Assembly (NCBI RefSeq): GCF_051020955.1 | Contig: NW_027476093.1 | Location: 3,429,001 to 3,493,000, forward strand | Source: Megalopta genalis | Taxonomy: Eukaryota; Arthropoda; Insecta; Hymenoptera; Halictidae | Reading direction: 5' to 3' | DNA length: 64,000 bases | Part shown: piece by piece, positions 1 to 14,452 of the stretch | Layout of the letters: the number at the start of each line of letters is the position of its first letter | Numbering within the stretch: position 1 is the stretch's first letter | Notes under the pieces: generated by a model | What the model was told of the DNA's origin: nothing | The model's database searches: none | Seen by the model: only the letters and a program-made list of their open reading frames with translations | Translations under genes and position numbers: made by a program

Positions 1-1271
1 ACAACAAACAACAAACAACAAAGAACAAACAACAAACAACAAACAACAAACAACAAACAACGAAGAACAAACAACAAACAACAAACAACGAAGAACAAAC
101 AACAAACAACAAACAACGAAGAACAAACAACAAACAACAAACAACGAAGAACAAACAACAAACAACAAACAACGAAGAACAAACAACAAACAACAAACAA
201 CGAAGAACAAACAACAAACAACGAAGAACAAACAACAAACAACGAAGAACAAACAACAAAAAACGAAGAACAAACAACAAAAAACGAAGAACAAACACCA
301 AACAACGAAGAACAAACAACGAAGAACAAACAACGAAGAACAAACAACGAAGAACAAACAACGAAGAACAAACAACGAAGAACAAACAACGAAGAACAAA
401 CAACGAAGAACAAACAACAAGCAACAAACAACGAAGAACAAACAACGAAGAACAAACAACGAAGAACGAAGAACAAACAACGAAGAACAAACAACAAACA
501 ACGAAGAACGAAGAACGAAGAACGAACAACGAACAACGAACAACGAACAACGAACAACGAACAACGAACAACGAACAACGAACAACGAACAACGAACAAC
601 GAACAACGAACAACGAACAACGAACCACGAACAACGAACAACGAACAACGAACAACGAACAACGAACAACGAACAACGAACAACGAACAACGAACAACGA
701 ACATCGAACAACGAACAACGAACAACGAACAACGAACAACGAACAACGAACAACGAACAACGAACAACGAACAACGAACCACAAGCAACAAGCAACAAGC
801 AACGAACAACGAACAACGAACAACAAGCAACAAGCAACAAGCAACAAGCAACAAGCAACAAGCAACAAGCAACAAGCAACAAGCAACAAGCAACAAGCAA
901 CAAGCAACAAGCAACAAGCAACAAACAACAAGCAACAAGCAACAAGCAACAAGCAACAAGCAACAAGCAACAAGCAACAAGCAACAAGCAACAAGCAACA
1001 AGCAACAAGCAACAAGCAACAAGCAACAAGCAACTAGCAACAAGCAACAAGCAACAAGCAACAAGCAACAAGCAACAAGCAACTAGCAACAAGCAACAAG
1101 CAACAAGCAACAAGCAACAAGCAACAAGCAACAAACAACAAACAACGAACAACGAACAACGAACAACGAACAACGAACAACGAACAACGAACAACGAACA
1201 ACCAACAACGAACAACAAACAACGAACAACGAACAACAAACAACGAACAACGAACAACGAACAACAAACAA
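1..1271. repeat. HOR copy 1 (partial, c-type with double CTAGCAA tail)
   Basis: The window opens inside the mixed block. D-A-A-A (28-bp spacing of CG) runs to about 201, then D-A-A (21 bp) to 305. D-A (14 bp) runs 306 to about 480 and carries one C unit near 420, a c-type marker. A D-D stretch follows to about 527. B array about 528-779 includes a CCAC unit near 624 and a CATC unit near 702 (c-type marker). The C array 780-1130 has a B island near 802-823. CTAGCAA lies at 1034 and 1083. A short B array follows to the CTAACAA at 1272. The two CTAGCAA units are 49 bp apart, against 56 bp in b- and d-type copies, so this tail may be recombinant. Confidence 0.88.
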
Positions 1272-4200
1272 CTAACAACGAACAACGAACAACGAACAAC
1301 CAACAACAAACAACAAACAACAAACAACAAACAACAAACAACGAAGAACAAACAACGAAGAACAAACAACAAACAACAAACAACAAACAACAAACAACAA
1401 ACAACAAACAACAAACAACAAACAACAAACAACAAACAACAAACAACAAACAACAAACAACAAACAACAAACAACAAACAACAAACAACAAACAACAAAC
1501 AACAAACAACAAACAACAAACAACAAACAACAAACAACAAACAACAAACAACAAACAACAAACAACAAACAACAAACAACAAACAACAAACAACAAACAA
1601 CAAACAACAAACAACAAACAACAAACAACAAACAACAAACAACAAACAACAAACAACAAACAACAAACAACAAACAACAAACAACAAACAACAAACAACA
1701 AACAACAAACAACAAACAACAAACAACAAACAACAAACAACAAACAACAAACAACAAACAACAAACAACAAACAACAAACAACAAACAACAAACAACAAA
1801 CAACAAACAACAAACAACAAACAACAAACAACAAACAACAAACAACAAACAACAAACAACAAACAACAAACAACAAACAACAAACAACAAACAACAAACA
1901 ACAAACAACAAACAACAAACAACAAACAACAAACAACAAACAACAAACAACAAACAACAAACAACAAACAACAAACAACAAACAACAAACAACAAACAAC
2001 AAACAACAAACAACAAACAACAAACAACAAACAACAAACAACAAACAACAAACAACAAACAACAAACAACAAACAACAAACAACAAACAACAAACAACAA
2101 ACAACAAACAACAAACAACAAACAACAAACAACAAACAACAAACAACAAACAACAAACAACAAACAACAAACAACAAACAACAAACAACAAACAACAAAC
2201 AACAAACAACAAACAACAAACAACAAACAACAAACAACAAACAACAAACAACAAACAACAAACAACAAACAACAAACAACAAACAACAAACAACAAACAA
2301 CAAACAACAAACAACAAACAACAAACAACAAACAACAAACAACAAACAACAAACAACAAACAACAAACAACAAACAACAAACAACAAACAACAAACAACA
2401 AACAACAAACAACAAACAACAAACAACAAACAACAAACAACAAACAACAAACAACAAACAACAAACAACAAACAACAAACAACAAACAACAAACAACAAA
2501 CAACAAACAACAAACAACAAACAACAAACAACAAACAACAAACAACAAACAACAAACAACAAACAACAAACAACAAACAACAAACAACAAACAACAAACA
2601 ACAAACAACAAACAACAAACAACAAACAACAAACAACAAACAACAAACAACAAACAACAAACAACAAACAACAAACAACAAACAACAAACAACAAACAAC
2701 AAACAACAAACAACAAACAACAAACAACAAACAACAAACAACAAACAACAAACAACAAACAACGAAGAACAAACAACGAAGAACAAACAACAAACAACGA
2801 AGAACAAACAACAAACAACGAAGAACAAACAACAAACAACGAAGAACAAACAACAAACAACGAAGAACAAACAACAAACAACGAAGAACAAACAACAAAC
2901 AACGAAGAACAAACAACAAACAACGAAGAACAAACAACAAACAACAAACAACGAAGAACAAACAACAAACAACAAACAACGAAGAACAAACAACAAACAA
3001 CGAAGAACATACAACAAACAACAAACAACAAACAACAAACAACGAAGAACAAACAACGAAGAACAAACAACAAACAACGAAGAACAAACAACAAACAACG
3101 AAGAACAAACAACAAACAACGAAGAACAAACAACAAACAACGAAGAACAAACAACAAACAACGAAGAACAAACAACAAACAACGAAGAACAAACAACAAA
3201 CAACGAAGAACAAACAACAAACAACGAAGAACAAACAACAAACAACGAAGAACAAACAAGAAACAACGAAGAACAAACAACAAACAACGAAGAACAAACA
3301 ACAAACAACGAAGAACAAACAACAAACAACGAAGAACAAACAACAAACAACGAAGAACAAACAACAAACAACGAAGAACAAACAACAAACAACGAAGAAC
3401 AAACAACAAACAACAAACAACGAAGAACAAACAAAAAACAACAAACAACGAAGAACAAACAACAAACAACGAAGAACAAACAACAAACAACGAAGAACAA
3501 ACAACAAACAACAAACAACGAAGAACAAACAACAAACAACAAACAACGAAGAACAAACAACAAACAACAAACAACGAAGAACAAACAACAAACAACAAAC
3601 AACGAAGAACAAACAACAAACAACAAACAACAAACAACAAAGAACGAAGAACGAACAACAAACAACGAAGAACAAACAACAAACAACAAACAACAAAGAA
3701 CAAACAACAAACAACAAACAACAAACAACGAAGAACAAACAACAAACAACAAACAACGAAGAACAAACAACAAACAACAAACAACGAAGAACAAACAACA
3801 AACAACAAACAACGAAGAACAAACAACAAACAACAAACAACGAAGAACAAACAACAAACAACAAACAACGAAGAACAAACAACAAACAACGAAGAACAAA
3901 CAACAAACAACGAAGAACAAACAACAAAAAACGAAGAACAAACAACAAAAAACGAAGAACAAACACCAAACAACGAAGAACAAACAACAAACAACGATGA
4001 ACAAACAACAAACAACGAAGAACAAACAACAAACAACGAAGAACAAACAACAAACAACGAAGAACAAACAACAAACAACGAAGAACAAACAACAAACAAC
4101 GAAGAACAAACAACAAACAACGAAGAACAAACAACAAACAACGAAGAACAAACAACAAACAACGAAGAACAAACAACAAACAACGAAGAACAAACAACAA

Positions 4201-6955
4201 ACAACGAAGAACAAACAACGAAGAACAAACAACGAAGAACAAACAACAAACAACAAACAACAAACAACAAACAACAAACAACAAACAACAAACAACAAAC
4301 AACAAACAACAAACAACAAACAACAAACAACAAACAACAAACAACAAACAACAAACAACAAACAACAAACAACAAACAACAAACAACAAACAACAAACAA
4401 CAAACAACAAACAACAAACAACAAACAACAAACAACAAACAACAAACAACAAACAACAAACAACAAACAACAAACAACAAACAACAAACAACAAACAACG
4501 AAGAACAAACAACGAAGAACAAACAACAAACAACGAAGAACAAACAACAAACAACGAAGAACAAACAACAAACAACGAAGAACAAACAACAAACAACGAA
4601 GAACAAACAACAAACAACGAAGAACAAACAACAAACAACGAAGAACAAACAACAAACAACGAAGAACAAACAACAAACAACAAACAACGAAGAACAAACA
4701 ACAAACAACAAACAACGAAGAACAAACAACAAACAACGAAGAACATACAACAAACAACAAACAACAAACAACAAACAACGAAGAACAAACAACGAAGAAC
4801 AAACAACAAACAACGAAGAACAAACAACAAACAACGAAGAACAAACAACAAACAACGAAGAACAAACAACAAACAACGAAGAACAAACAACAAACAACGA
4901 AGAACAAACAACAAACAACGAAGAACAAACAACAAACAACGAAGAACAAACAACAAACAACGAAGAACAAACAACAAACAACGAAGAACAAACAAGAAAC
5001 AACGAAGAACAAACAACAAACAACGAAGAACAAACAACAAACAACGAAGAACAAACAACAAACAACGAAGAACAAACAACAAACAACGAAGAACAAACAA
5101 CAAACAACGAAGAACAAACAACAAACAACGAAGAACAAACAACAAACAACAAACAACGAAGAACAAACAAAAAACAACAAACAACGAAGAACAAACAACA
5201 AACAACGAAGAACAAACAACAAACAACGAAGAACAAACAACAAACAACAAACAACGAAGAACAAACAACAAACAACAAACAACGAAGAACAAACAACAAA
5301 CAACAAACAACGAAGAACAAACAACAAACAACAAACAACGAAGAACAAACAACAAACAACAAACAACAAACAACAAAAAACGAAGAACAAACAACAAACA
5401 ACGAAGAACAAACAACAAACAACAAACAACAAAGAACAAACAACAAACAACAAACAACAAACAACGAAGAACAAACAACAAACAACAAACAACGAAGAAC
5501 AAACAACAAACAACAAACAACGAAGAACAAACAACAAACAACAAACAACGAAGAACAAACAACAAACAACAAACAACGAAGAACAAACAACAAACAACAA
5601 ACAACGAAGAACAAACAACAAACAACGAAGAACAAACAACAAACAACGAAGAACAAACAACAAAAAACGAAGAACAAACAACAAAAAACGAAGAACAAAC
5701 ACCAAACAACGAAGAACAAACAACAAACAACGATGAACAAACAACAAACAACGAAGAACAAACAACAAACAACGAAGAACAAACAACAAACAACGAAGAA
5801 CAAACAACAAACAACGAAGAACAAACAACAAACAACGAAGAACAAACAACAAACAACGAAGAACAAACAACAAACAACGAAGAACAAACAACAAACAACG
5901 AAGAACAAACAACAAACAACGAAGAACAAACAACAAACAACGAAGAACAAACAACGAAGAACAAACAACGAAGAACAAACAACGAAGAACAAACAACGAA
6001 GAACAAACAACGAAGAACAAACAACGAAGAACAAACAACGAAGAACAAACAACGAAGAACAAACAACGAAGAACAAACAACGAAGAACAAACAACGAAGA
6101 ACAAACAACGAAGAACAAACAACGAAGAACAAACAACGAAGAACAAACAACGAAGAACAAACAACGAAGAACAAACAACGAAGAACAAACAACGAAGAAC
6201 AAACAACGAAGAACAAACAACGAAGAACGAAGAACAAACAACAAACAACGAAGAACGAAGAACGAAGAACGAACAACGAACAACGAACAACGAACAACGA
6301 ACAACGAACAACGAACAACGAACAACGAACAACGAACAACGAACAACGAACAACGAACCACGAACAACGAACAACGAACAACGAACAACGAACAACGAAC
6401 AACGAACAACGAACAACGAACAACGAACAACGAACAACGAACAACGAACAACGAACCACAAGCAACAAGCAACAAGCAACGAACAACGAACAACGAACAA
6501 CGAACAACGAACAACAAGCAACAAGCAACAAGCAACAAGCAACAAGCAACAAGCAACAAGCAACAAGCAACAAGCAACAAACAACAAGCAACAAGCAACA
6601 AGCAACAAGCAACAAGCAACAAGCAACAAGCAACAAGCAACAAGCAACAAGCAACAAGCAACAAGCAACAAGCAACAAGCAACAAGCAACAAGCAACAAG
6701 CAACAAGCAACAAGCAACAAGCAACAAGCAACAAGCAACAAGCAACAAGCAACTAGCAACAAGCAACAAGCAACAAGCAACAAGCAACAAGCAACAAGCA
6801 ACAAACAACAAACAACGAACAACGAACAACGAACAACGAACAACGAACAACGAACAACGAACAACGAACAACGAACAACGAACAACCAACAACGAACAAC
6901 AAACAACGAACAACGAACAACAAACAACGAACAACGAACAACGAACAACAAACAA
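1272..6955. repeat. HOR copy 2 (a-type, 5,684 bp)
   Basis: Begins at CTAACAA, followed by three B units and one E unit, then A units broken by two D units (1342, 1356). The pure A array 1363-2762 is exactly 200 units. Mixed D-A-A block 1 is 2763-4239, a second A array 4240-4498 is 37 units, and mixed block 2 is 4499 to about 5940. Markers CATACAA, GAAACAA, AAAACAA, CACCAAA and CGATGAA occur in the same order in both mixed blocks, about 1,736 bp apart, so this copy holds an internal tandem duplication. D-A array about 5940-6230, B about 6268-6457, C about 6458-6800 with CTAGCAA at 6753, then short B to 6955. It pairs with copy 6. Confidence 0.92.
2763..5940. repeat. Internal tandem duplication, about 1,736-bp unit (HOR copy 2)
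   Basis: Paired markers recur at constant spacing: CATACAA near 3007 and 4745, GAAACAA near 3255 and 4993, AAAACAA near 3433 and 5169, CACCAAA near 3967 and 5702, CGATGAA with ATG at 3997 and 5733. The last pair is exactly 1,736 bp apart, 248 heptamers. A similar duplication of 1,708 bp sits in copy 6. Confidence 0.88.
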
Positions 6956-9944
6956 CTAACAACGAACAACGAACAACGAACAACCAACAACAAACAACAA
7001 ACAACAAACAACGAAGAACAAACAACGAAGAACAAACAACGAAGAACAAACAACAAACAACAAACAACAAACAACAAACAACAAACAACAAACAACAAAC
7101 AACAAACAACAAACAACAAACAACAAACAACAAACAACAAACAACAAACAACAAACAACAAACAACAAACAACAAACAACAAACAACAAACAACAAACAA
7201 CAAACAACAAACAACAAACAACAAACAACAAACAACAAACAACAAACAACAAACAACAAACAACAAACAACAAACAACAAACAACAAACAACAAACAACA
7301 AACAACAAACAACAAACAACAAACAACAAACAACAAACAACAAACAACAAACAACAAACAACAAACAACAAACAACAAACAACAAACAACAAACAACAAA
7401 CAACAAACAACAAACAACAAACAACAAACAACAAACAACAAACAACAAACAACAAACAACAAACAACAAACAACAAACAACAAACAACAAACAACAAACA
7501 ACAAACAACAAACAACAAACAACAAACAACAAACAACAAACAACAAACAACAAACAACAAACAACAAACAACAAACAACAAACAACAAACAACAAACAAC
7601 AAACAACAAACAACAAACAACAAACAACAAACAACAAACAACAAACAACAAACAACAAACAACAAACAACAAACAACAAACAACAAACAACAAACAACAA
7701 ACAACAAACAACAAACAACAAACAACAAACAACAAACAACAAACAACAAACAACAAACAACAAACAACAAACAACAAACAACAAACAACAAACAACAAAC
7801 AACAAACAACAAACAACAAACAACAAACAACAAACAACAAACAACAAACAACAAACAACAAACAACAAACAACAAACAACAAACAACAAACAACAAACAA
7901 CAAACAACAAACAACAAACAACAAACAACAAACAACAAACAACAAACAACAAACAACAAACAACAAACAACAAACAACAAACAACAAACAACAAACAACA
8001 AACAACAAACAACAAACAACAAACAACAAACAACAAACAACAAACAACAAACAACAAACAACAAACAACAAACAACAAACAACAAACAACAAACAACAAA
8101 CAACAAACAACAAACAACAAACAACAAACAACAAACAACAAACAACAAACAACAAACAACAAACAACAAACAACAAACAACAAACAACAAACAACAAACA
8201 ACAAACAACAAACAACAAACAACAAACAACAAACAACAAACAACAAACAACAAACAACAAACAACAAACAACAAACAACAAACAACAAACAACAAACAAC
8301 AAACAACAAACAACAAACAACAAACAACAAACAACAAACAACAAACAACAAACAACAAACAACAAACAACAAACAACAAACAACAAACAACAAACAACAA
8401 ACAACAAACAACAAACAACAAACAACAAACAACAAACAACAAACAACAAACAACAAACAACAAACAACAAACAACAAACAACAAACAACAAACAACAAAC
8501 AACAAACAACAAACAACAAACAACAAACAACAAACAACAAACAACAAACAACGAAGAACAAACAACAAACAACAAACAACGAAGAACAAACAACAAACAA
8601 CAAACAACGAAGAACAAACAACAAACAACAAACAACGAAGAACAAACAACAAACAACAAACAACGAAGAACAAACAACAAACAACAAACAACGAAGAACA
8701 AACAACAAACAACGAAGAACAAACAACAAACAACGAAGAACAAACAACAAAAAACGAAGAACAAACAACAAAAAACGAAGAACAAACACCAAACAACGAA
8801 GAACAAACAACAAACAACGATGAACAAACAACAAACAACGAAGAACAAACAACAAACAACGAAGAACAAACAACAAACAACGAAGAACAAACAACAAACA
8901 ACGAAGAACAAACAACAAACAACGAAGAACAAACAACAAACAACGAAGAACAAACAACAAACAACGAAGAACAAACAACAAACAACGAAGAACAAACAAC
9001 GAAGAACAAACAACGAAGAACAAACAACGAAGAACAAACAACGAAGAACAAACAACGAAGAACAAACAACGAAGAACAAACAACGAAGAACAAACAACGA
9101 AGAACAAACAACGAAGAACAAACAACGAAGAACAAACAACGAAGAACAAACAACGAAGAACAAACAACGAAGAACAAACAACGAAGAACAAACAACGAAG
9201 AACAAACAACGAAGAACAAACAACGAAGAACAAACAACGAAGAACAAACAACGAAGAACGAAGAACAAACAACGAAGAACAAACAACAAACAACGAAGAA
9301 CGAAGAACGAAGAACGAACAACGAACAACGAACAACGAACAACGAACAACGAACAACGAACAACGAACAACGAACAACGAACAACGAACAACGAACAACG
9401 AACAACGAACCACGAACAACGAACAACGAACAACGAACAACGAACAACGAACAACGAACAACGAACAACGAACAACGAACAACGAACAACGAACAACGAA
9501 CCACAAGCAACAAGCAACAAGCAACGAACAACGAACAACGAACAACGAACAACAAGCAACAAGCAACAAGCAACAAGCAACAAGCAACAAGCAACAAGCA
9601 ACAAGCAACAAGCAACAAGCAACAAGCAACAAACAACAAGCAACAAGCAACAAGCAACAAGCAACAAGCAACAAGCAACAAGCAACAAGCAACAAGCAAC
9701 AAGCAACAAGCAACAAGCAACAAGCAACAAGCAACTAGCAACAAGCAACAAGCAACAAGCAACAAGCAACAAGCAACAAGCAACAAGCAACTAGCAACAA
9801 GCAACAAGCAACAAGCAACAAGCAACAAGCAACGAACAACGAACAACAAACAACGAACAACGAACAACGAACAACGAACAACGAACAACGAACAACGAAC
9901 AACGAACAACCAACAACGAACAACAAACAACGAACAACGAACAA
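6956..9944. repeat. HOR copy 3 (b-type, about 2.99 kb)
   Basis: Begins at CTAACAA. The head carries three D units (7012, 7026, 7040) where a-, c- and d-type copies have two. The pure A array 7047-8551 is 215 units. A short mixed block 8552 to about 8995 has one CGATGAA (ATG at 8820). D-A array about 8996-9255, D-D stretch, B about 9314-9500, C about 9501-9832 with CTAGCAA at 9735 and 9791 (56 bp apart), then short B to 9944. The mixed block lacks the front portion seen in a-type copies, which explains the shorter length. The terminal CTAACAA is missing: the next copy starts directly with A units. It pairs with copy 7. Confidence 0.91.
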
Positions 9945-12900
9945 CAAACAACAAACAACAAACAACAAACAACAAACAACAAACAACAAACAACAAACAA
10001 CAAACAACAAACAACAAACAACAAACAACAAACAACAAACAACAAACAACAAACAACAAACAACAAACAACAAACAACAAACAACAAACAACAAACAACA
10101 AACAACAAACAACAAACAACAAACAACAAACAACAAACAACAAACAACAAACAACAAACAACAAACAACAAACAACAAACAACAAACAACAAACAACAAA
10201 CAACAAACAACAAACAACAAACAACAAACAACAAACAACAAACAACAAACAACAAACAACAAACAACAAACAACAAACAACAAACAACAAACAACAAACA
10301 ACAAACAACAAACAACAAACAACAAACAACAAACAACAAACAACAAACAACAAACAACAAACAACAAACAACAAACAACAAACAACAAACAACAAACAAC
10401 AAACAACAAACAACAAACAACAAACAACAAACAACAAACAACAAACAACAAACAACAAACAACAAACAACAAACAACAAACAACAAACAACAAACAACAA
10501 ACAACAAACAACAAACAACAAACAACAAACAACAAACAACAAACAACAAACAACAAACAACAAACAACAAACAACAAACAACAAACAACAAACAACAAAC
10601 AACAAACAACAAACAACAAACAACAAACAACAAACAACAAACAACAAACAACAAACAACAAACAACAAACAACAAACAACAAACAACAAACAACAAACAA
10701 CAAACAACAAACAACAAACAACAAACAACAAACAACAAACAACAAACAACAAACAACAAACAACAAACAACAAACAACAAGCAACAAGCAACAAACAACA
10801 AACAACAAACAACAAGCAACAAGCAACAAACAACAAACAACAAACAACAAACAACAAACAACAAACAACAAACAACAAACAACAAACAACAAACAACAAA
10901 CAACAAGCAACAAACAACAAACAACAAACAACAAACAACAAACAACAAACAACAAACAACAAACAACAAACAACAAACAACAAACAACAAACAACAAACA
11001 ACAAACAACAAACAACAAACAACAAACAACAAACAACAAACAACAAACAACAAACAACAAACAACAAACAACAAACAACAAACAACAAACAACAAACAAC
11101 AAACAACAAACAACAAACAACAAACAACAAACAACAAACAACAAACAACAAACAACAAACAACAAACAACAAACAACAAACAACAAACAACAAACAACAA
11201 ACAACAAACAACAAACAACAAACAACAAACAACAAACAACAAACAACAAACAACAAACAACAAACAACAAACAACAAACAACAAACAACAAACAACAAAC
11301 AACAAACAACAAACAACAAACAACAAACAACAAACAACAAACAACAAACAACAAACAACAAACAACAAACAACAAACAACAAACAACAAACAACAAACAA
11401 CAAACAACAAACAACAAACAACAAACAACAAACAACAAACAACAAACAACAAACAACAAACAACAAACAACAAACAACAAACAACAAACAACAAACAACA
11501 AACAACAAACAACAAACAACAAACAACAAACAACAAACAACAAACAACAAACAACAAACAACAAACAACAAACAACAAACAACAAACAACAAACAACAAA
11601 CAACAAACAACAAACAACAAACAACAAACAACAAACAACAAACAACAAACAACAAACAACAAACAACAAACAACAAACAACAAACAACAAACAACAAACA
11701 ACAAACAACAAACAACAAACAACAAACAACAAACAACAAACAACAAACAACAAACAACAAACAACAAACAACAAACAACAAACAACAAACAACAAACAAC
11801 AAACAACAAACAACAAACAACAAACAACAAACAACAAACAACAAACAACAAACAACAAACAACAAACAACAAACAACAAACAACAAACAACAAACAACAA
11901 ACAACAAACAACAAACAACAAACAACAAACAACAAACAACAAACAACAAACAACAAACAACAAACAACAAACAACAAACAACAAACAACAAACAACAAAC
12001 AACAAACAACAAACAACAAACAACAAACAACAAACAACAAACAACAAACAACAAACAACAAACAACAAACAACAAACAACAAACAACAAACAACAAACAA
12101 CAAACAACAAACAACAAACAACAAACAACAAACAACAAACAACAAACAACAAACAACAAACAACAAACAACAAACAACAAACAACAAACAACAAACAACA
12201 AACAACAAACAACAAACAACAAACAACAAACAACAAACAACAAACAACAAACAACAAACAACAAACAACAAACAACAAGCAACAAGCAACAAACAACAAA
12301 CAACAAACAACAAACAACAAACAACAAACAACAAACAACAAACAACAAACAACAAACAACAAACAACAAGCAACAAACAACAAACAACAAACAACAAACA
12401 ACAAACAACAAACAACAAACAACAAACAACAAACAACAAACAACAAACAACAAACAACAAACAACAAACAACAAACAACAAACAACAAACAACAAACAAC
12501 AAACAACAAACAACGAAGAACAAACAACGAAGAACAAACAACAAACAACGAAGAACAAACAACAAACAACAAACAACAAACAACAAACAACAAACAACAA
12601 ACAACAAACAACAAACAACAAACAACAAACAACAAACAACAAACAACAAACAACAAACAACAAACAACAAACAACAAACAACAAACAACAAACAACAAAC
12701 AACAAACAACAAACAACAAACAACAAACAACAAACAACAAACAACAAACAACAAACAACAAACAACAAACAACAAACAACAAACAACAAGCAACAAACAA
12801 CAAACAACAAACAACAAACAACAAACAACAAACAACAAACAACAAACAACAAACAACAAACAACAAACAACAAACAACAAACAACAAACAACAAACAACA

Positions 12901-14452
12901 AACAACGAAGAACAAACAACGAAGAACAAACAACAAACAACGAAGAACAAACAACAAACAACGAAGAACAAACAACAAACAACGAAGAACAAACAACAAA
13001 CAACGAAGAACAAACAACAAACGACGAAGAACAAACAACAAACAACGAAGAACAAACAAGAAACAACGAAGAACAAACAACAAACAACGAAGAACAAACA
13101 ACAAACAACAAACAACGAAGAACAAACAACAAACAACAAACAACGAAGAACAAACAACAAACAACGAAGAACAAACAACAAACAACGAAGAACAAACAAC
13201 AAACAACGAAGAACAAACAACAAACAACGAAGAACAAACAACAAACAACAAACAACGAAGAACAAACAAAAAACAACAAACAACGAAGAACAAACAACAA
13301 ACAACGAAGAACAAACAACAAACAACGAAGAACAAACAACAAACAACAAACAACGAAGAACAAACAACAAACAACAAACAACGAAGAACAAACAACAAAC
13401 AACAAACAACGAAGAACAAACAACAAACAACAAACAACGAAGAACAAACAACAAACAACGAAGAACAAACAACAAACAACGAAGAACAAACAACAAAAAA
13501 CGAAGAACAAACAACAAAAAACGAAGAACAAACACCAAACAACGAAGAACAAACAACGAAGAACAAACAACGAAGAACAAACAACGAAGAACAAACAACG
13601 AAGAACAAACAACGAAGAACAAACAACGAAGAACAAACAACGAAGAACAAACAACAAGCAACAAACAACGAAGAACAAACAACGAAGAACAAACAACGAA
13701 GAACGAAGAACAAACAACGAAGAACAAACAACAAACAACGAAGAACGAAGAACGAAGAACGAACAACGAACAACGAACAACGAACAACGAACAACGAACA
13801 ACGAACAACGAACAACGAACAACGAACAACGAACAACGAACAACGAACAACGAACCACGAACAACGAACAACGAACAACGAACAACGAACAACGAACAAC
13901 GAACAACGAACAACGAACAACGAACAACGAACATCGAACAACGAACAACGAACAACGAACAACGAACAACGAACAACGAACAACGAACAACGAACAACGA
14001 ACAACGAACAACGAACCACAAGCAACAAGCAACAAGCAACGAACAACGAACAACGAACAACAAGCAACAAGCAACAAGCAACAAGCAACAAGCAACAAGC
14101 AACAAGCAACAAGCAACAAGCAACAAGCAACAAGCAACAAGCAACAAACAACAAGCAACAAGCAACAAGCAACAAGCAACAAGCAACAAGCAACAAGCAA
14201 CAAGCAACAAGCAACAAGCAACAAGCAACAAGCAACAAGCAACAAGCAACAAGCAACAAGCAACAAGCAACTAGCAACAAGCAACAAGCAACAAGCAACA
14301 AGCAACAAGCAACAAGCAACAAACAACAAACAACGAACAACGAACAACGAACAACGAACAACGAACAACGAACAACGAACAACCAACAACGAACAACAAA
14401 CAACGAACAACGAACAACAAACAACGAACAACGAACAACGAACAACAAACAA
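9945..14452. repeat. HOR copy 4 (c-type, about 4.5 kb)
   Basis: Starts without CTAACAA. The A array from 9945 runs 119 units to 10777. It continues to about 12512 with scattered C units (10778, 10785, about 10814-10828, about 10907, about 12278-12291, about 12368), then two D units, more A with a C unit near 12789, and the mixed block from about 12903. C units sprinkled inside the A array are seen only here and in copy 8. D-A array about 13545-13700 contains a C unit near 13650. There is no CGATGAA. B array about 13756-14015 carries CCAC and a CATC unit near 13932. C array about 14016-14318 has a single CTAGCAA at 14271. Short B follows to 14452. Confidence 0.9.

Noticed and set aside
528..779. 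CENP-B box in B arrays, because the - strand contains TTCGTTG
   Set aside because: The box core also needs A at the ninth position of the motif followed by CGGG. No GG dinucleotide of that kind exists in the B arrays, so only a half match by composition is present.
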